Assembly (NCBI RefSeq): GCF_002234675.1 | Contig: NC_019879.2 | Span: 28,227,063-28,291,062, forward strand | Reading direction: 5' to 3' | DNA from: Oryzias latipes | Taxonomy: Eukaryota; Chordata; Actinopteri; Beloniformes; Adrianichthyidae | Length of the DNA: 64,000 nt | Shown: in pieces, positions 12,735 to 25,100 of the stretch | Layout of the letters: every line of letters starts with the position of its first letter | How positions within the stretch are numbered: position 1 is the first letter of the stretch | Program-made: the position numbers and the translations under genes | The notes under the pieces: model-generated | Told to the model about the DNA's origin: nothing | Database searches by the model: none | The model's input: only the letters and a program-made list of their open reading frames with translations

Positions 12735-12928
12735 GTCGCGGACCAATATAAAGCAACGATTGTCGTGTTATCAAACAGAAAAAAGGGTCCAACACAGCTG
12801 AAAACACTTCCTACATGCTTTTCTGTGTCTCTTTGCACAAATGTCTCACTGTTGGAATGTAGTACAGACCATGTGGCTGCGTGTAACATTGAGGTTTTTT
12901 TAAGGAGGCCTTTAGAAAGTCAATTTAA

Positions 12929-13115
12929 CCCTTGTGCTATCTTAGATGACGTGTTCTCCCTACCATGACAAAGGTAGATAAAGGTGGAAAGATTTCATGT
13001 AATCCATGGACACCAGTGAAGATCACAAATCATTGAAGAAAAAAGGTTCAGAGCACTGTCTAGTGGGTCTAGATGACCCAACTCCCAATGTTAAAGTGCC
13101 TAGGATAGCACAAGG
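12929..13115. mobile_element. piggyBac-type MITE, copy 2 (inverted)
   Basis: This copy is inverted relative to 97-305 and shares its interior, including the CCATGGACACCAGTGAAGAT block. It begins CCCTTGTGCTATCTTAGATG after TTAA at 12925-12928 and ends CTAGGATAGCACAAGG. The right TTAA has decayed (ATTAC follows). It is non-coding. Confidence 0.75.
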
Positions 13116-13119
13116 ATTA

Positions 13120-14030
13120 CGGCTATGGTTTAGGGTGTGTAGGTCTAATTATTGTGGGGGAAGTCCCATCAGGTGTTACACACCTGAGTGTAAATGTATT
13201 TGGCCCCTCCCCTCAGGGAGCACTGATCTTTCACAGCTGAACTGTTTCGTTGTTTGAGCCCCAAATCTAACCTTCGGATGCCGAACATCCAAAACGAACA
13301 TCCATGCCTCTTGGCATCCATCCTGAATGCCAAGAGGCATTCAGTCCAACGTTTAGAGTCTTTGCTTTGACCCAGCTGTGGGTTTAAACTCACATTCTTC
13401 CAGTGGAAGACCCAATCCACTGGTCCACAACTGTTTAAGGTTGACATCAACCCCAATAGGAAACTCAAAAAATGTGTTTAATGCAGAGGTCTGGCATAAA
13501 CGAGACACGTTTCAGCGCTTCACCTTTTTACCCCTCCTCTGCTGCCAGCCTACACCTGCTCCGTCTTTTGCTCTATTTCTGAGCCTCTCTGTCTGGCAGT
13601 GCAGACAGAAACACACCAGAGCTTTAATTAATTCATGGTAAAGCTGTGTTGCAGGAAGAACTCATCTCTGGTGTCAAAAGGCATAAAACGTCTAAATGTT
13701 CAGAAATCGAAAGGCTTGTTAACTGAATCTGTGTCGTAGCTTAGTTATAACTGAAAAATATGAAGAAGGAAGACTTCATCAGCAGGTCCCTCATGTTCTC
13801 CAGAATGAGAGTTTAATGTTGAGACAGCAGGAGCTGCTGGAGCGTGCCGGTCAGAACGCGAGCATTTGGAGGAAACCACCCAAACTCAGACGAGGAAGAT
13901 TAATGCTGAGCAAAAAAAAGACTGTGGAGGTTCTTATGCTTTTCTCCAAAGAGGAAATAGAACCACCGAAACTGTGAAATGACCGTATTACCCCCAACGA
14001 GAAACCTCACATTTATTTTATAGACCCACT
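13120..14030. other. Intergenic stretch with a small hairpin
   Basis: No gene is supported. A perfect 14-bp hairpin (ATGCCTCTTGGCAT, 9-nt loop) occupies 13304-13340. Confidence 0.4.
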
Positions 14031-14035
14031 CCCAG

Positions 14036-14555
14036 GAAAAAATTCAATTCAATTTTATTCATACAGCCCAATACAACAACCATAGTCATCTCAGTGGTAA
14101 ATGATAAATGGCGTATACTTATATAGCGCTTTCTACCTTCTTACGAAGGTCCAAACAAAGCGCTTTACAGTCACAGTCCCATTCACCCATGCACACACAC
14201 ATTCACACACTGATGCCGGCTCTGCTGCCGAACACTGGCGCCAACCTCCCACCAGAGGCAAGGTGGGGTTCAGTGTCTTGCCCACGGACACTTCGACACA
14301 TGGGCGTGCAAAGCGGGAATCGAACCTGCAATTTTACGATCATGGGTCGACCGCCCTACCGCTGCACCACGGCCGCCCCTTGGTCTCCCCCTGGTCTTCA
14401 TACCAGTAAGAAAATGAAGTCATAGAATTCAATAGGTATTGGTTAAACAGACTAAACTAAACTGGGCATCACTACCCTTAGACCTTCCTTCTCTGTGAGG
14501 AAAATCTCCCCAAAAAACTGGATTCCTGAAAAAAAGAAGAAACCTCAGGGGTTCC
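14036..14555. mobile_element. Older fish repeat split by a SINE
   Basis: The left part (14036-14097, AATTCAATTTTATTCATACAG) and right part (14395-14555, with AAACAGACTAAACTAAACT and CTTAGACC) both match consecutive parts of the element at about 57545-57790. Here the two parts are separated by the SINE at 14098-14380. The copy therefore predates the SINE insertion. It is a non-coding retroposon or DNA element of unassigned family. Confidence 0.6.
14098..14380 (-). mobile_element. tRNA-derived SINE, family B, copy 1
   Basis: On the minus strand it starts GGGGCGGCCGTGGTGCAGCG (box A region), followed by the box B sequence GGTTCGATTCCCGC. The body ends with AAAGCGCTTTG and GCGCTATATAAGTATACGCC, a LINE-like tail style. 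It is highly similar to the plus-strand copy at 56502-56782. It carries the polymerase III promoter of a tRNA but is not a tRNA gene. Confidence 0.85.
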
Positions 14556-14559
14556 AGGT

Positions 14560-16840
14560 CATGTTAGAGAGGCTACATCACTTCCTGTTTTCAAGTCCTC
14601 CCTTAAAACCTCCTTTTTTAAATGTGGCTTTTACTACACACTGATGAGGTTCCTTCTCTTTCTGTTATCCAACCACATTCAGTTTATTCTCTTTTAAGTC
14701 ATGCTTGAGATGTTTTAACAACGTACTTTATAAGCATTTCTTTGTACACTTTGACTTTGACTCCTTTTCACTGTGTACTAGTACTAGGTGTGTGGTGCTT
14801 TTGGTGAGTTTTTTAGTTTGTGGCAGGTAGAGATTGAAGCCCCAATCTGCAGAAAGAAAGAAAAAGAATAATTATTATGAGATTAGAATACTTTTTTGCA
14901 TCTTTGACCGCTTCGGGTCATAAATAGAGAACCCAAAGGCTGCAGCAAACATCCCTTTGCAGTGTTTGTACTTTTGCATGTGGCCACGGCCGTCAGTCCT
15001 CCGGTGAATTCTTTCACAGGTTTGTGAAAGTTGCTAAAATCGTTGCTTTCATCCTGTCTAAAAGAATGACCCTGCAGGAAGTCACTACCTCCGAGCGTCG
15101 GCTTTTTTGTGGCAGACAGAGACGGCGTCCTCGCTGCTCATGAAATGCCGAGCTGCTGATGTTTCTCAGACTGTTGTGGGGAAAACATCCGCCGTGAGCT
15201 GGAAGGCCAGGAGTCAAAGGTGGATGTTTGGAGTAAAGCCAGATGAGCCGCCCGGGGGCAGGGGAGGGGATTGTGTTACTGATGGAAAACCAAAACTGAC
15301 TCCAATATCAGGATCCCATGACATCCGTCCCTTCATAGTCCATTAGGTTTGGTGATAGATTTGATGACAGGGTTTTAAATCATGTTGCAGATTAAAAACT
15401 CAGTGAGACTAGAGGTGTTTTCAGTTCGGTTTGATTTGTTCAGACCAAACCACAACATGCAGGCGATGCTGTTGTTTTTTAGAGCCGATACATCATTTTT
15501 CTGCATCTTCTTATGTCGAACTCATTTAGTATTTCCAAAATTGCTGAAACCCATTTAAGCATTCACTTATTTAGTTTGGGAAAATGTTTGAATTTAGGCT
15601 ATTCCATTTTTTTGTGATTCCTATTGGATTTTTGTTGTTGCTATTTTGCTTAATTTTGGGCAGTTGGAATGTACCATTTCCATTTTTAATCTTTTTGATC
15701 ATGTGTATTTATAAACATTCTACTTTAAATGAATTTTATTCAATAATTTGATTTAAATTAAGCTTGTTAAGTGTTTGGGAAATTCTGGGTTATTCTAAGT
15801 AGAATACTAGATGTAAATCACAGTGAGTCATTATGTCTGGTAATGTAGTGTATGTATCTTTTTAGGTGAACACCAACAATTATATATATTATATATATTT
15901 TTTCTATTTTTCTTTTTTTTTAACTAAAAAAAAATGTAAAAGATGCAGATAAGTGTTCTGCTGTCTGTTCCCTTTTACTTTCCCGGGATCAGAACTTGCA
16001 AGATGTTTTGTTTTTGCTGATTTGATTACAAGAAATGAAGAAATTAGCATTTAAGTTACTTTACTGGAAAGTCAAAAGGTTAAATTCCAAACTCCCCAAA
16101 AAATAACAGTAAAGAAGTCATAAAAACCCTCACACATGCTGGTCATCTGAAAATGTGTTGGGGTAAAAAAATATATAGACGCCAGTAAATGTTATTCCAG
16201 CTAAAATAGATTTTCTGCTGTGGAGTTTTATCAATCTCTTCAGAACAGAAACCTCTGCAGGCCTGTCCTCCAGGCAGAGAGATGCCAGCCAATCACAAAA
16301 CACCATCAGGGGTTTCTAAAAGTACTTTATTGGTTATATTCAGTGATTGACAGCATGCACCTGGGAACATTACAGGTTTCACTTCGTACAGGTTGTTACA
16401 CCAACTGTGACACATTGGAACAATACTGAGTAAACAAACCTGTAATAAACAACACCAGACAGGGTGGAAAGTGGGCGGAGTTTGACGATACTGAGACATT
16501 TGGACAAATTCATGAACACTGATCACGGGTGCCGGGACGTCTATTTTAGCACAACGTTAACATGTCACAAAGATTCTTCCTTTTCTGATGAAACATTTGA
16601 ATCTCCATACAAACAATATTTCAGCAGTTAAGTTCACACTTATTGACATTTTTCATAATGAAATGGTGAAAAGTGGACAAGAGCAGCTCGTTTGTACCTT
16701 TCTAATATTTTGGATTCGTCCTTTTTGGTACCAAATTGATTAAACAGTAAAATTATAGTGAATTTTGACATTAGGAACCACTGACGGGATTCATTTGACA
16801 TAAGTGTATCATTAGTTTTTGCCATGTCCTTATAGTTCAG
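14560..16840. other. Intergenic stretch, no supported gene
   Basis: Only short frames, with no exon-like structure. An AT-rich tract lies at 15880-15935. On the minus strand an AATAAA reads across about 16326-16331; it could be a distant polyadenylation signal for the minus-strand gene ending at 19177, but nothing connects the two. Confidence 0.35.
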
Positions 16841-16857
16841 GTGTTTTTTTTTTTTTT

Positions 16858-17135
16858 TAGCAGCTCAGTGGCCTTGTGGTAGAGCGTCCACCTTGTGACT
16901 GGAATGTCGTGAGTTCAAATCCAGGCTGAGTCATAACAAAGACTCTAAAAATGGGACCCCATGCCTCCCTGCTTGACACTCAGCATTAAGGGGTTGGATT
17001 GGGGGGTTAAACCACCAACTGGTTCCCGAGTGCGGCTGTGTCTACAGCTCAACGCTCCCCCAGGGGAGGGGTCAAATGCGGGGAACAAATGTCACTCACC
17101 CAAGTGTGTCACAGATAATGGGACTTTTACTTTAG
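16858..17135 (+). mobile_element. tRNA-derived SINE, family C
   Basis: After a T-run the head reads AGCAGCTCAGTGGCCTTGTG, GTAGAGCGTCC (box A) and GAGTTCAAATCCAGGC (box B). The body includes GGGACCCCATGCCTCCCTGC and ends near GGGACTTTTACTTTA. The length of about 280 bp and lack of a full tRNA fold indicate a SINE. It is a different family from the SINEs at 10378 and 14098. Confidence 0.75.
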
Positions 17136-17139
17136 CATC

Positions 17140-19176
17140 TTAACCAAATGAAAATGTAATGACCAGATAATCTAAAGTTGATAAATGAAGTAGCAGCATA
17201 TGTTACAATAACTTGAACTATCAAAGTGTAATTCGACTCAACCACAAGGTGTTTTTTTTCTTATCTTTTTTTTACTATTTAAAAACCATTTTTCCAGCTG
17301 GACAACCTTCCAATTTCCTCTAAAATGTGAGTTAAATTCTATCCACCATTCCAGTTTTTTGTCTGATGTCTAATGTGATCAAAGGACTGAAGTTTTGTCC
17401 AGTAAGACCCCCCAAGATGGGGTTAGACATACGCTTTCGGATGTGAAAGACCTTTTCTGTCTTTCACTGCTGTGGTAAGAGTCTCAGCGGATTGTGTTGA
17501 AATCGTCTGCTTTGAAGCTTCGTAACAGTTTATAGTTCATGAATATGCAAATATAAAGTTTTGCTAAATAAAAAAGTTTTCACGTGCCTAAGTTCCTCAT
17601 TGAAACGTGTTGAGTTACTGATACATGTAAGACATTCGATGGAGAACTACATGTAAAATGAAACTTTTCCCTCTTTCTCACCAAGGGGCGGATTTAATAC
17701 TTTAGAAGTATCAACTGAAAAGAAAGGACATTTCAAAATAGATGTTTGAAAGTGTAAATGATTGTTCTGAATGTTAAAAGCCTCTGAAATCAGGTGATCA
17801 AACATTGCTGAGGAGGCTGTGGGGTCTTAGTGAACTCCTGAACTTGAGGAAAGGTGACCTGTAGGTGTCATTTCAGCCTTGCAGGTTAAAACAGGGCAGT
17901 TAATACAGTGATGCTTTTGTGTAAACGTGGCCTCTTTCTTCACTTCCTGGTTTTTGCTAACCTTCATCTGGACCCCCCCCCCAACTGAGTTTGCAGTGTT
18001 AAGCTGTTTAGATGGAGTCTGGTCTCTCTGAAGGTCAGGAGGTGAGACTGGCTGCCTTTTTGTCTTCTGAGTTGGGAAAGGATCCATTCTTCAAATGGTG
18101 GTTGTGGAGGAATTTTCTTTCCAGGCAAAACTATGCGTTTATGTGCTCTGTTCTGTAGCTGTGAGGAAGATGTTTGGGAATGTGAACCTGGGTTCAGGTT
18201 CCATCCCAGAGTGGCTGTGTCCTAAAGCTGCTGGTCTGAGAGGTTTGGAAATCGGGTCAGGATGTTTTCCAGATTCGTTGATGGTGAAATAATGAAACCA
18301 CGACCAACCAGAAGAAGGTCATGTGACAAACCTTTGACAAGGACCGGTGCGTCTGCATGTTTTCCAAACGTCCAAGCTGGCTGATATGCGGTGTGTCCAG
18401 CCAATTAGGACGTGGCATAGCAGTGCATGTTGGAAAACAAGCAGGAATGTGGCCCCAGATAATACCTGTTAGCTGTTTTGGGAAAACTAGACCTCATTTT
18501 CTACATCTTTACGATCCATCCCTGAACAGTGATCAGGTGAATTGTTGGATGTTAGAATATTACTGATTTATGTGAAATGTTGAAATTGTAACTCAACCCT
18601 AAGTGAGCAGACACGTTTGATCTGTCATTGGGCCTTTTCACTTCCTCCTCTTACTGTAAAATGAAGTGGATAGGAGATGATGCTTGGCTCTTGGGACCAA
18701 CAGCGACGAAGAAAATATCGGTAACTTGGAAGGAAAAACCTCTGGATCAGCTGTGGTTGCTTTCTTTTGCTGGTTGAAAGTCGACTGTAAAGAGCCAAAA
18801 CAAACTGCAGTTTGAGTTAAATACAGCACGAAGAGGAAGAAGGCCGGCGGCAAAGGAGTGAAGTTAGAGGGGAGACACGGACGGGTTCAAGAGAGGACAG
18901 TGGTGGGAAGACAAAAATAGAGATGAATGGTTGGATCTGCGATGTTAAAGTGCCCAAGAGACGTGTCTAAACACACCAACACACACGGCTAAGCTGAAGC
19001 GGCCTTCAGGAGTGTCCTCCAGCTGAACTCCCAGACACACTCAGATCACACGGTGCTCCGGATGCTCTGCTGGGACCAGCTGCCATCACGTCGGTGTTAT
19101 GTCATAAACACACATAGAGACTGAACTCTGGGAGTGGAAATGATGGTGCGCGTGTCTGGGAGACTTCGCTGGTTGC
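17140..19176. other. Stretch downstream of the minus-strand gene
   Basis: No coding exon is supported. Part of it may be 3' untranslated sequence of the minus-strand gene ending at 19177. I see no close AATAAA on that strand. Confidence 0.35.
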
Positions 19177-22100
19177 TCAGTGGCTCCTTTGGGGTTTCTG
19201 GTGCCATCGGGCAGTTGGTAGGTTCTGGCAGCCCTGGTATTCCCGCCGAAGTTCAATGTCCGTCAAAGGGGGAGTGGCATTGCAGGGTGCGCCCGCCAAA
19301 GTCACATTTAGGAGGCCAGCCCACAGCTCAAAGAGGTGAGATGTTCCCCCACCCTGAAAACGTTGTTACAGGAAACCAGGTGAGTAGGAAGGGCAGGAAA
19401 AAGAAAAGACTAACTTAGAAAAATCTTGCCTTTGAAAGGTGATCCAGCAGGCAGGTGGTTGGACTTATGAAGGACCAGTTGCTGTCATCCCAGGCCTGGT
19501 TTAGCCTCTGATTCTGTAAGGGGAACGTCTGCCGGACTGGACTCTGGATGAGAACCACATTGAAGTGTTTCTGGGAGCCTCTGAGTCTCTTGGACAGGAC
19601 GCCGCTGTAGCTTTGATCCACGAAAAGCAGAACTCGAGTGGCCTTGCAGCCAGCCAGGTCCGTCAGCAGCTCATTGACCGAGTATCGCTCCTTCAGGTCA
19701 GCCTTGACCGACACGGATGGAGAACTTTTAACAATTCAGCTGACAGATTTACCCAAGTCCCTACTGTGGGAGTGATGGTGAGTCCCACTTACGATGCCGT
19801 TCAGGTTAGCGTCCCAGAGTAGCATGGCACCGTCATTGCGTGTTGGCGAGTTGAGGTACAGAACCAGTGTGTCGGCACAGTGCTGCTTCCTGCAGATGTA
19901 CGACATGTGGTTACGGATGACTGCCTTCTCCGTTGCTGAGTACACGCCCTCTATGTCCTCTGGGGGGGGAGACATATCAGACGTGTTAGACACAGAGTGA
20001 AACCTACAGGAGTTATATACTGTGTAAAAAGTAGGCATGTTTTTTCAGCTGTAAAGATTTTCTTTCCTGACCATACATTTGTGGGTCACCCTAAGGTGGT
20101 TCGAACCAGACCACTCTTAAATGGGGGGCGGTGTGAAAGACGGAAGTTAACAATGACTATCTATCTATCTAAGGACTCTGGAACAAACTCAACATAACTT
20201 AACCTGCACAGCTTAAACCTTACTCACAATGGCCCTTACGGGTGGATAGGAGCTGTCTGTGATCAATAAATGGGCAAACTAGTACGGGACATGCAGGTGT
20301 CCAGCACAAAATATCAGGGTTTAAGTAAAATGTTCATGCACATTTTTTCTATGGGCATGCTGTGGGTCTGAGGTTGTAGCGAACACTTACACAACACGTA
20401 AGGGTAAGTGAGGGGGAGTTCTGAAGGCCTTCTAATGCGAAATCAATGTGCGTCATTCATTTCCTTCAACCAATCAGATTCTGAGTTGGCGTCAGCAGGG
20501 CCTTCTAGCAGGCTTAGGCACAGTATTCAGACCTTCTGGTTGGACAGACGTTTCAGGAAGTCACATGCAGCCTTGTCCAGTTTGACACAGAGCCACGGAG
20601 CACTTTTTGATCCGTCTCAGTTGAAAACAGAGCTGACTGTAAGGTACGCCATGGATGATTTAGCAGGAAAATCTCCCACTGATCTCCTCGACTTCCTTCA
20701 TCAGAAAAATCTGAACATTTGTGTGTTTGGCGCTGACCATCCCCGTCTGCGTCTGTCTAGCGGACATTTTCAGCTCTAAAGCGAATTCAAACCTACGCAG
20801 AAACACAACTGGACAGTCTGGGCTCTCAGCACTGACCTTGATGGAATAGAAAAGGACTTCTTGACGGAATTGAAGCGCAATAATCTACATGACAGGGTGA
20901 TGGAACTGTTTTTGAGGGAAGAGAGGAGGATGGATTTTGTCTTCAAATCCAATTTTTTTGATGAGTGAAATGATAAATGTCATAATAAATAATATTCTAA
21001 ATTGATGTGGTTATTTTCAATGTTTTTTGCTGGATGTAGTTGCATAACAAGATTTGTTTACTGTTTTGTTTATTCTTTTTATTTAGCGGCATGTATTGTG
21101 GCTACAGGAATTTTCAGTATACAATACAAAGATGGTTCCTGCATCGTAAAATGATTCATGAGGGGTTGGGTGATTCAGATGTAGCACTGCTGAAGGCTCA
21201 GGTGTGTAATGCACGGTCCGCCACTGAAATTGTGTTATTAATGGAATTGTATAAATGAATCATTAACGCCCCTAATTACTACTCAACAGAGCACAGACTA
21301 ATTAGTGAATCCTTATGGCCTCAGTTATTATCCTGTTGGCTAAATTTAACCGACCATGAAAAATGTCCTTTTGGTTTGGTACGTCACTAACCTTGAATAA
21401 TCTTTCTGTGGATAATATTAAAATGCAACAGCTGACTTTACCTGACTTTACCACTAAATTTCCAACATGTGGAAGTTCAAGAGAATTTATTTCTATGTGA
21501 ATCTATGATGACAGTAGCTGCGGTTTCATGCGCAAAATATCTTGATCAGATCAATGGTCGAATTAAAATCCAACCGTGTTCATGGGCCCAGAAAACCTTT
21601 TTCCGATTAGAACAAACGTTCGCATGGTCACACATTCAGTCAGAATCAATCATTTGGGCATGCGCAGTAGTGTTGAAAATACCAGAAGAGGAAACGAGTC
21701 CCCGCTGTAAAAAAACCTAGCTGCCATATACATTCATGCATCAGCTCGGTGATATACGAGATGATCGTCCAAACATGCCTTTATTACTGTTTTGAACATT
21801 ATAAAGCGCCTGTTCACTCATCATTTTATTTTTAATCCGTGCGGTCAGTGCTTTTTTTGTGGAAGAACGGAGCTGGAAGAAGGATTAGGTGAAGGTTAAC
21901 ACGCGTTAACAACATTTAGCCTTTGATGGACACAGAATCCATGCGGGAAATGCTGCACTCTACATCTTGGCTGCACGTAAATATGTGGGAATGACATCAG
22001 CCTTTATTTTGACAGGACACGACTGGAAACACAAATCCGCGTGATTGTTTGAACGGTTTCTAAGGACTGAGTGGCATTTCCGCCCCAAAGCCGCTGTGTG

Positions 22101-25100
22101 GGCTGGAAGTCCGACCTCTGCTCGGACACACAGTTCTCCTGAGTCTGCCAGCAGCTAACCCAGAGCAGACGGATCGCAGTCCGAAGTCTCCCAGACATAA
22201 CAAAACAACAAAACGCACACGTAACAAAGCATCCTCCCTCCCTTCAAACACAAAGTTATGAACCCGGCTGCTCTGCTCAGAGACACAGTTCGCTCGGTCC
22301 ACCGACACTCGAGCCCGGACCGCGCAGGGTCCAGATGTCACGGGGCACGAAATGCTCCTTCCTCCCACTCCCCTCGTGAGGGGTGTAATAGAGGGGAGAG
22401 GCGAAGAGCCAGCGGGGCGAGGGCAGGGCAGCGCTTCACACCGGGCGTCCGCGGAGCAGCCGGTCGCTCCTGTTTGAGCCCTAAAGCTTTCTCTGGAGTG
22501 AGAATTGAGTCAGCACACGATCGGAATGAACTGTTTACATGGACAACGATCGGATCAACAATCGGCATAACCCACCTATCTCAATCGGAAAGATATTTTG
22601 ATCTGAACGAGTCTGATCGGGGCAGACTATTCCGAACGGTGTGCTTACATGACGCATTTTTCTTCCGATCAGGCGTTCTTTCCGATTACTTTTGTTCATG
22701 TAAACGCAGCTAATGTTGCCATGGTAAAGAATGTGTGCTGCCATCTAGAGGTGTATTTACAACAATCCAGCATTTGCAACATTTAGTTAAAAATAAATCG
22801 TTAGGGTTCAGCAGAGCTTAATCAACAATTATAGACCAAAGTTTGGTATATAAGTCATTATTTTCTAATTTTACAAAGTATAACGGATAGCATTCTCTTG
22901 ATAAGAAGAGGATGTTCTGATCAAATCAGTAAAATGTCCAGAATTGCATGTCAAAAATCTTTCTTTCATCTTATTGATGATCTGTTTGCTAAAGTTTAGC
23001 TCTGTCTGAAAGTGTCGACTACCTACCAGGAAGCTGACCGCCGCCCGCAAAGAAGGTCTTGATGTGATCTTTATGGAAGCCGTTGTTCTGCAGCATTCTG
23101 TAGAACCCCACGAGATTCTGAGCGTGCCGCTGAAATGTGACCTGCTGCCGCCAGCCCCCTGCACGCACAAACAGTTCAATGTAATTCTGCCACTTCAAAC
23201 ACAGCTGTGTCCCGTCTTTAAAGGCTGTTTGTTAAAGGAACATGAACATATCTGACAAACACCTGCTTAAAATCCTGCTATTATGAACAAATGAAGCATG
23301 CGTGTAGCTATCATGTAATTCAACTTTGGAAAATCCAAATCCTGGCACATTTTAGGGTTCAATCTAAATCCATGGTGCACCCAGGCATGGTTCACCTAAT
23401 CATATCTGAGCAAATAAAGGGTTACATTCATTAAACAAAATTTTGAAGTCAAAAAGACGCAAAGCTTTCCTGATCCAAGTCATGTGTTGAACCTTTACAT
23501 GAAGGGTCAAAGTACATAAGTGGGAAAAAAAATAAAATGACAATTGAATAAAATCCTTGGATAAACAATCCTAATTATGGAAAACTTTTACGTAATTAAG
23601 TGAATATCCAAAAAAAACAACATATTTTTTTAAGTTCAAAATTAATTGAATAACATTAGGCTGAACGATTATAATTCACTTTAAAGTGACTGCAGTTAAA
23701 CAAGGCACTGTCCATTAAAAACGCAGAAGCATTAAAAAACAAAAAGTTAAGACAATCAAAGATAAAAAACATAAACAAGTGTCAGAAAAGAATAAAAAAA
23801 CAGATAAAAGCAAAAGCAAACAAATAAAAACTGTAAAACTGTCTTAAGTTTTTTTTTTAAATTGAAATAACAGAAAAATAGTACAAATAGTGCTGTCATC
23901 CCATAATGCTTTCTGTGCGATTAATTACTCACGACCTGTTTCTAATTAATCCATTTTTCATCTAACCTAATATTTACTGTGAAAAGCCTCATTTTGAGGT
24001 GTTTTTATTTAAATTTGTGACGTTGTTGAGCTATAAAAGATCAAAACACATCGAAAAAAGCGGCTTCAGGAAGTTTGAAGAAATAAAACATTCATGCAAG
24101 GAAACAGTTGGACCTTCGTTTCATTTTTCAGGAACACAACAATGGCTATTTGAAAAATGAGAATAACGCAATTATATAAAAATAACTTTAATTGAGCGCA
24201 ATTAATGCAAGTATTTGACTTCCAAGGTACAATTACTTTGCAGTTAAATGCTATGTAAAAAAATGAACTTTTAGCATAAAAATCTACATAAAATTCTTAA
24301 TTAGCTGAAAGGAACCAGAAAGATGCAGAGTTTTTTAGTTTACTGTTGAATGAGTTTGTTGAAAAGCAGATGTTTGGTCTGAAAGCAGCTGGAAAAAAGC
24401 AGGAAAACTTGGAAATAAAAAGTAGACCTTTTTTTTTGTTTTTCAAATTCGGTTTAGTTTAGTTTGGTTTTTCTTGACTGCAGACGCGGTGATGATCAAA
24501 AACCAGCGAGATCCAACCTGAGAGCAGCACTGCGTGGTCGCAGGTCTGGTAGAGACGGCAGGACAGGTGAGTGGCGAGCAGCTGCTGGTGACATCGTCTG
24601 GTGTTTTTGTTCAACTCGCAGCTGGAGACCGGAGAAGTGGTGGAAGTCATGGGCAGCAGCTGAGGACACCTGGCGAACTCCGAGTGTTCTGGATAGAAGT
24701 GGTTAGAGAACAAGAACAAGCTGAGGGCCGATAGGTTAGAACGTCAAGCATTTATGATAATTAGTCTTTATTCCATCACGATGGAGGGGGACCTGCTTGT
24801 CTTTGTGGATCCTTATCTTGCTGCTGAAGTTAGAACATTTATTTGACTTTTTTTTATTTGACCCAGAAAAATTATTTTTAGGATAAAATTTTGAATATGA
24901 TGGACAAATGTCTTTATTTCCATAATTCCATCCATTAGAAACGTGAAGCTTTCATAGAAAAAAGGTCAAGGTGCAAAAAGGTAAAGACAGAGATTATGAT
25001 CGAGTCAAATCAATCAAAATACAGTATTTTCAAAATGATTAGTTCATTTTCAGTCCTTCAGTAGTCTGGCCAGGAGCCAGGTCCTGCTGGAAGATCAAAT

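Noticed and set aside
16858..16930. tRNA gene
   Set aside because: It is tRNA-like only in the promoter boxes and is followed by a SINE body and tail.
19703..19790. Acceptor at 19725 (AAAAG|TTCTCC) for the pseudo-peptidase gene
   Set aside because: It puts the downstream exon out of phase and reaches a stop; the acceptor GTCAAG at 19703 keeps frame and completes a sensible motif.
22258..22713. 151-codon plus-strand frame
   Set aside because: It runs across a GC-rich patch and into a MITE with inverted GTTTACATG ends, with no domain.
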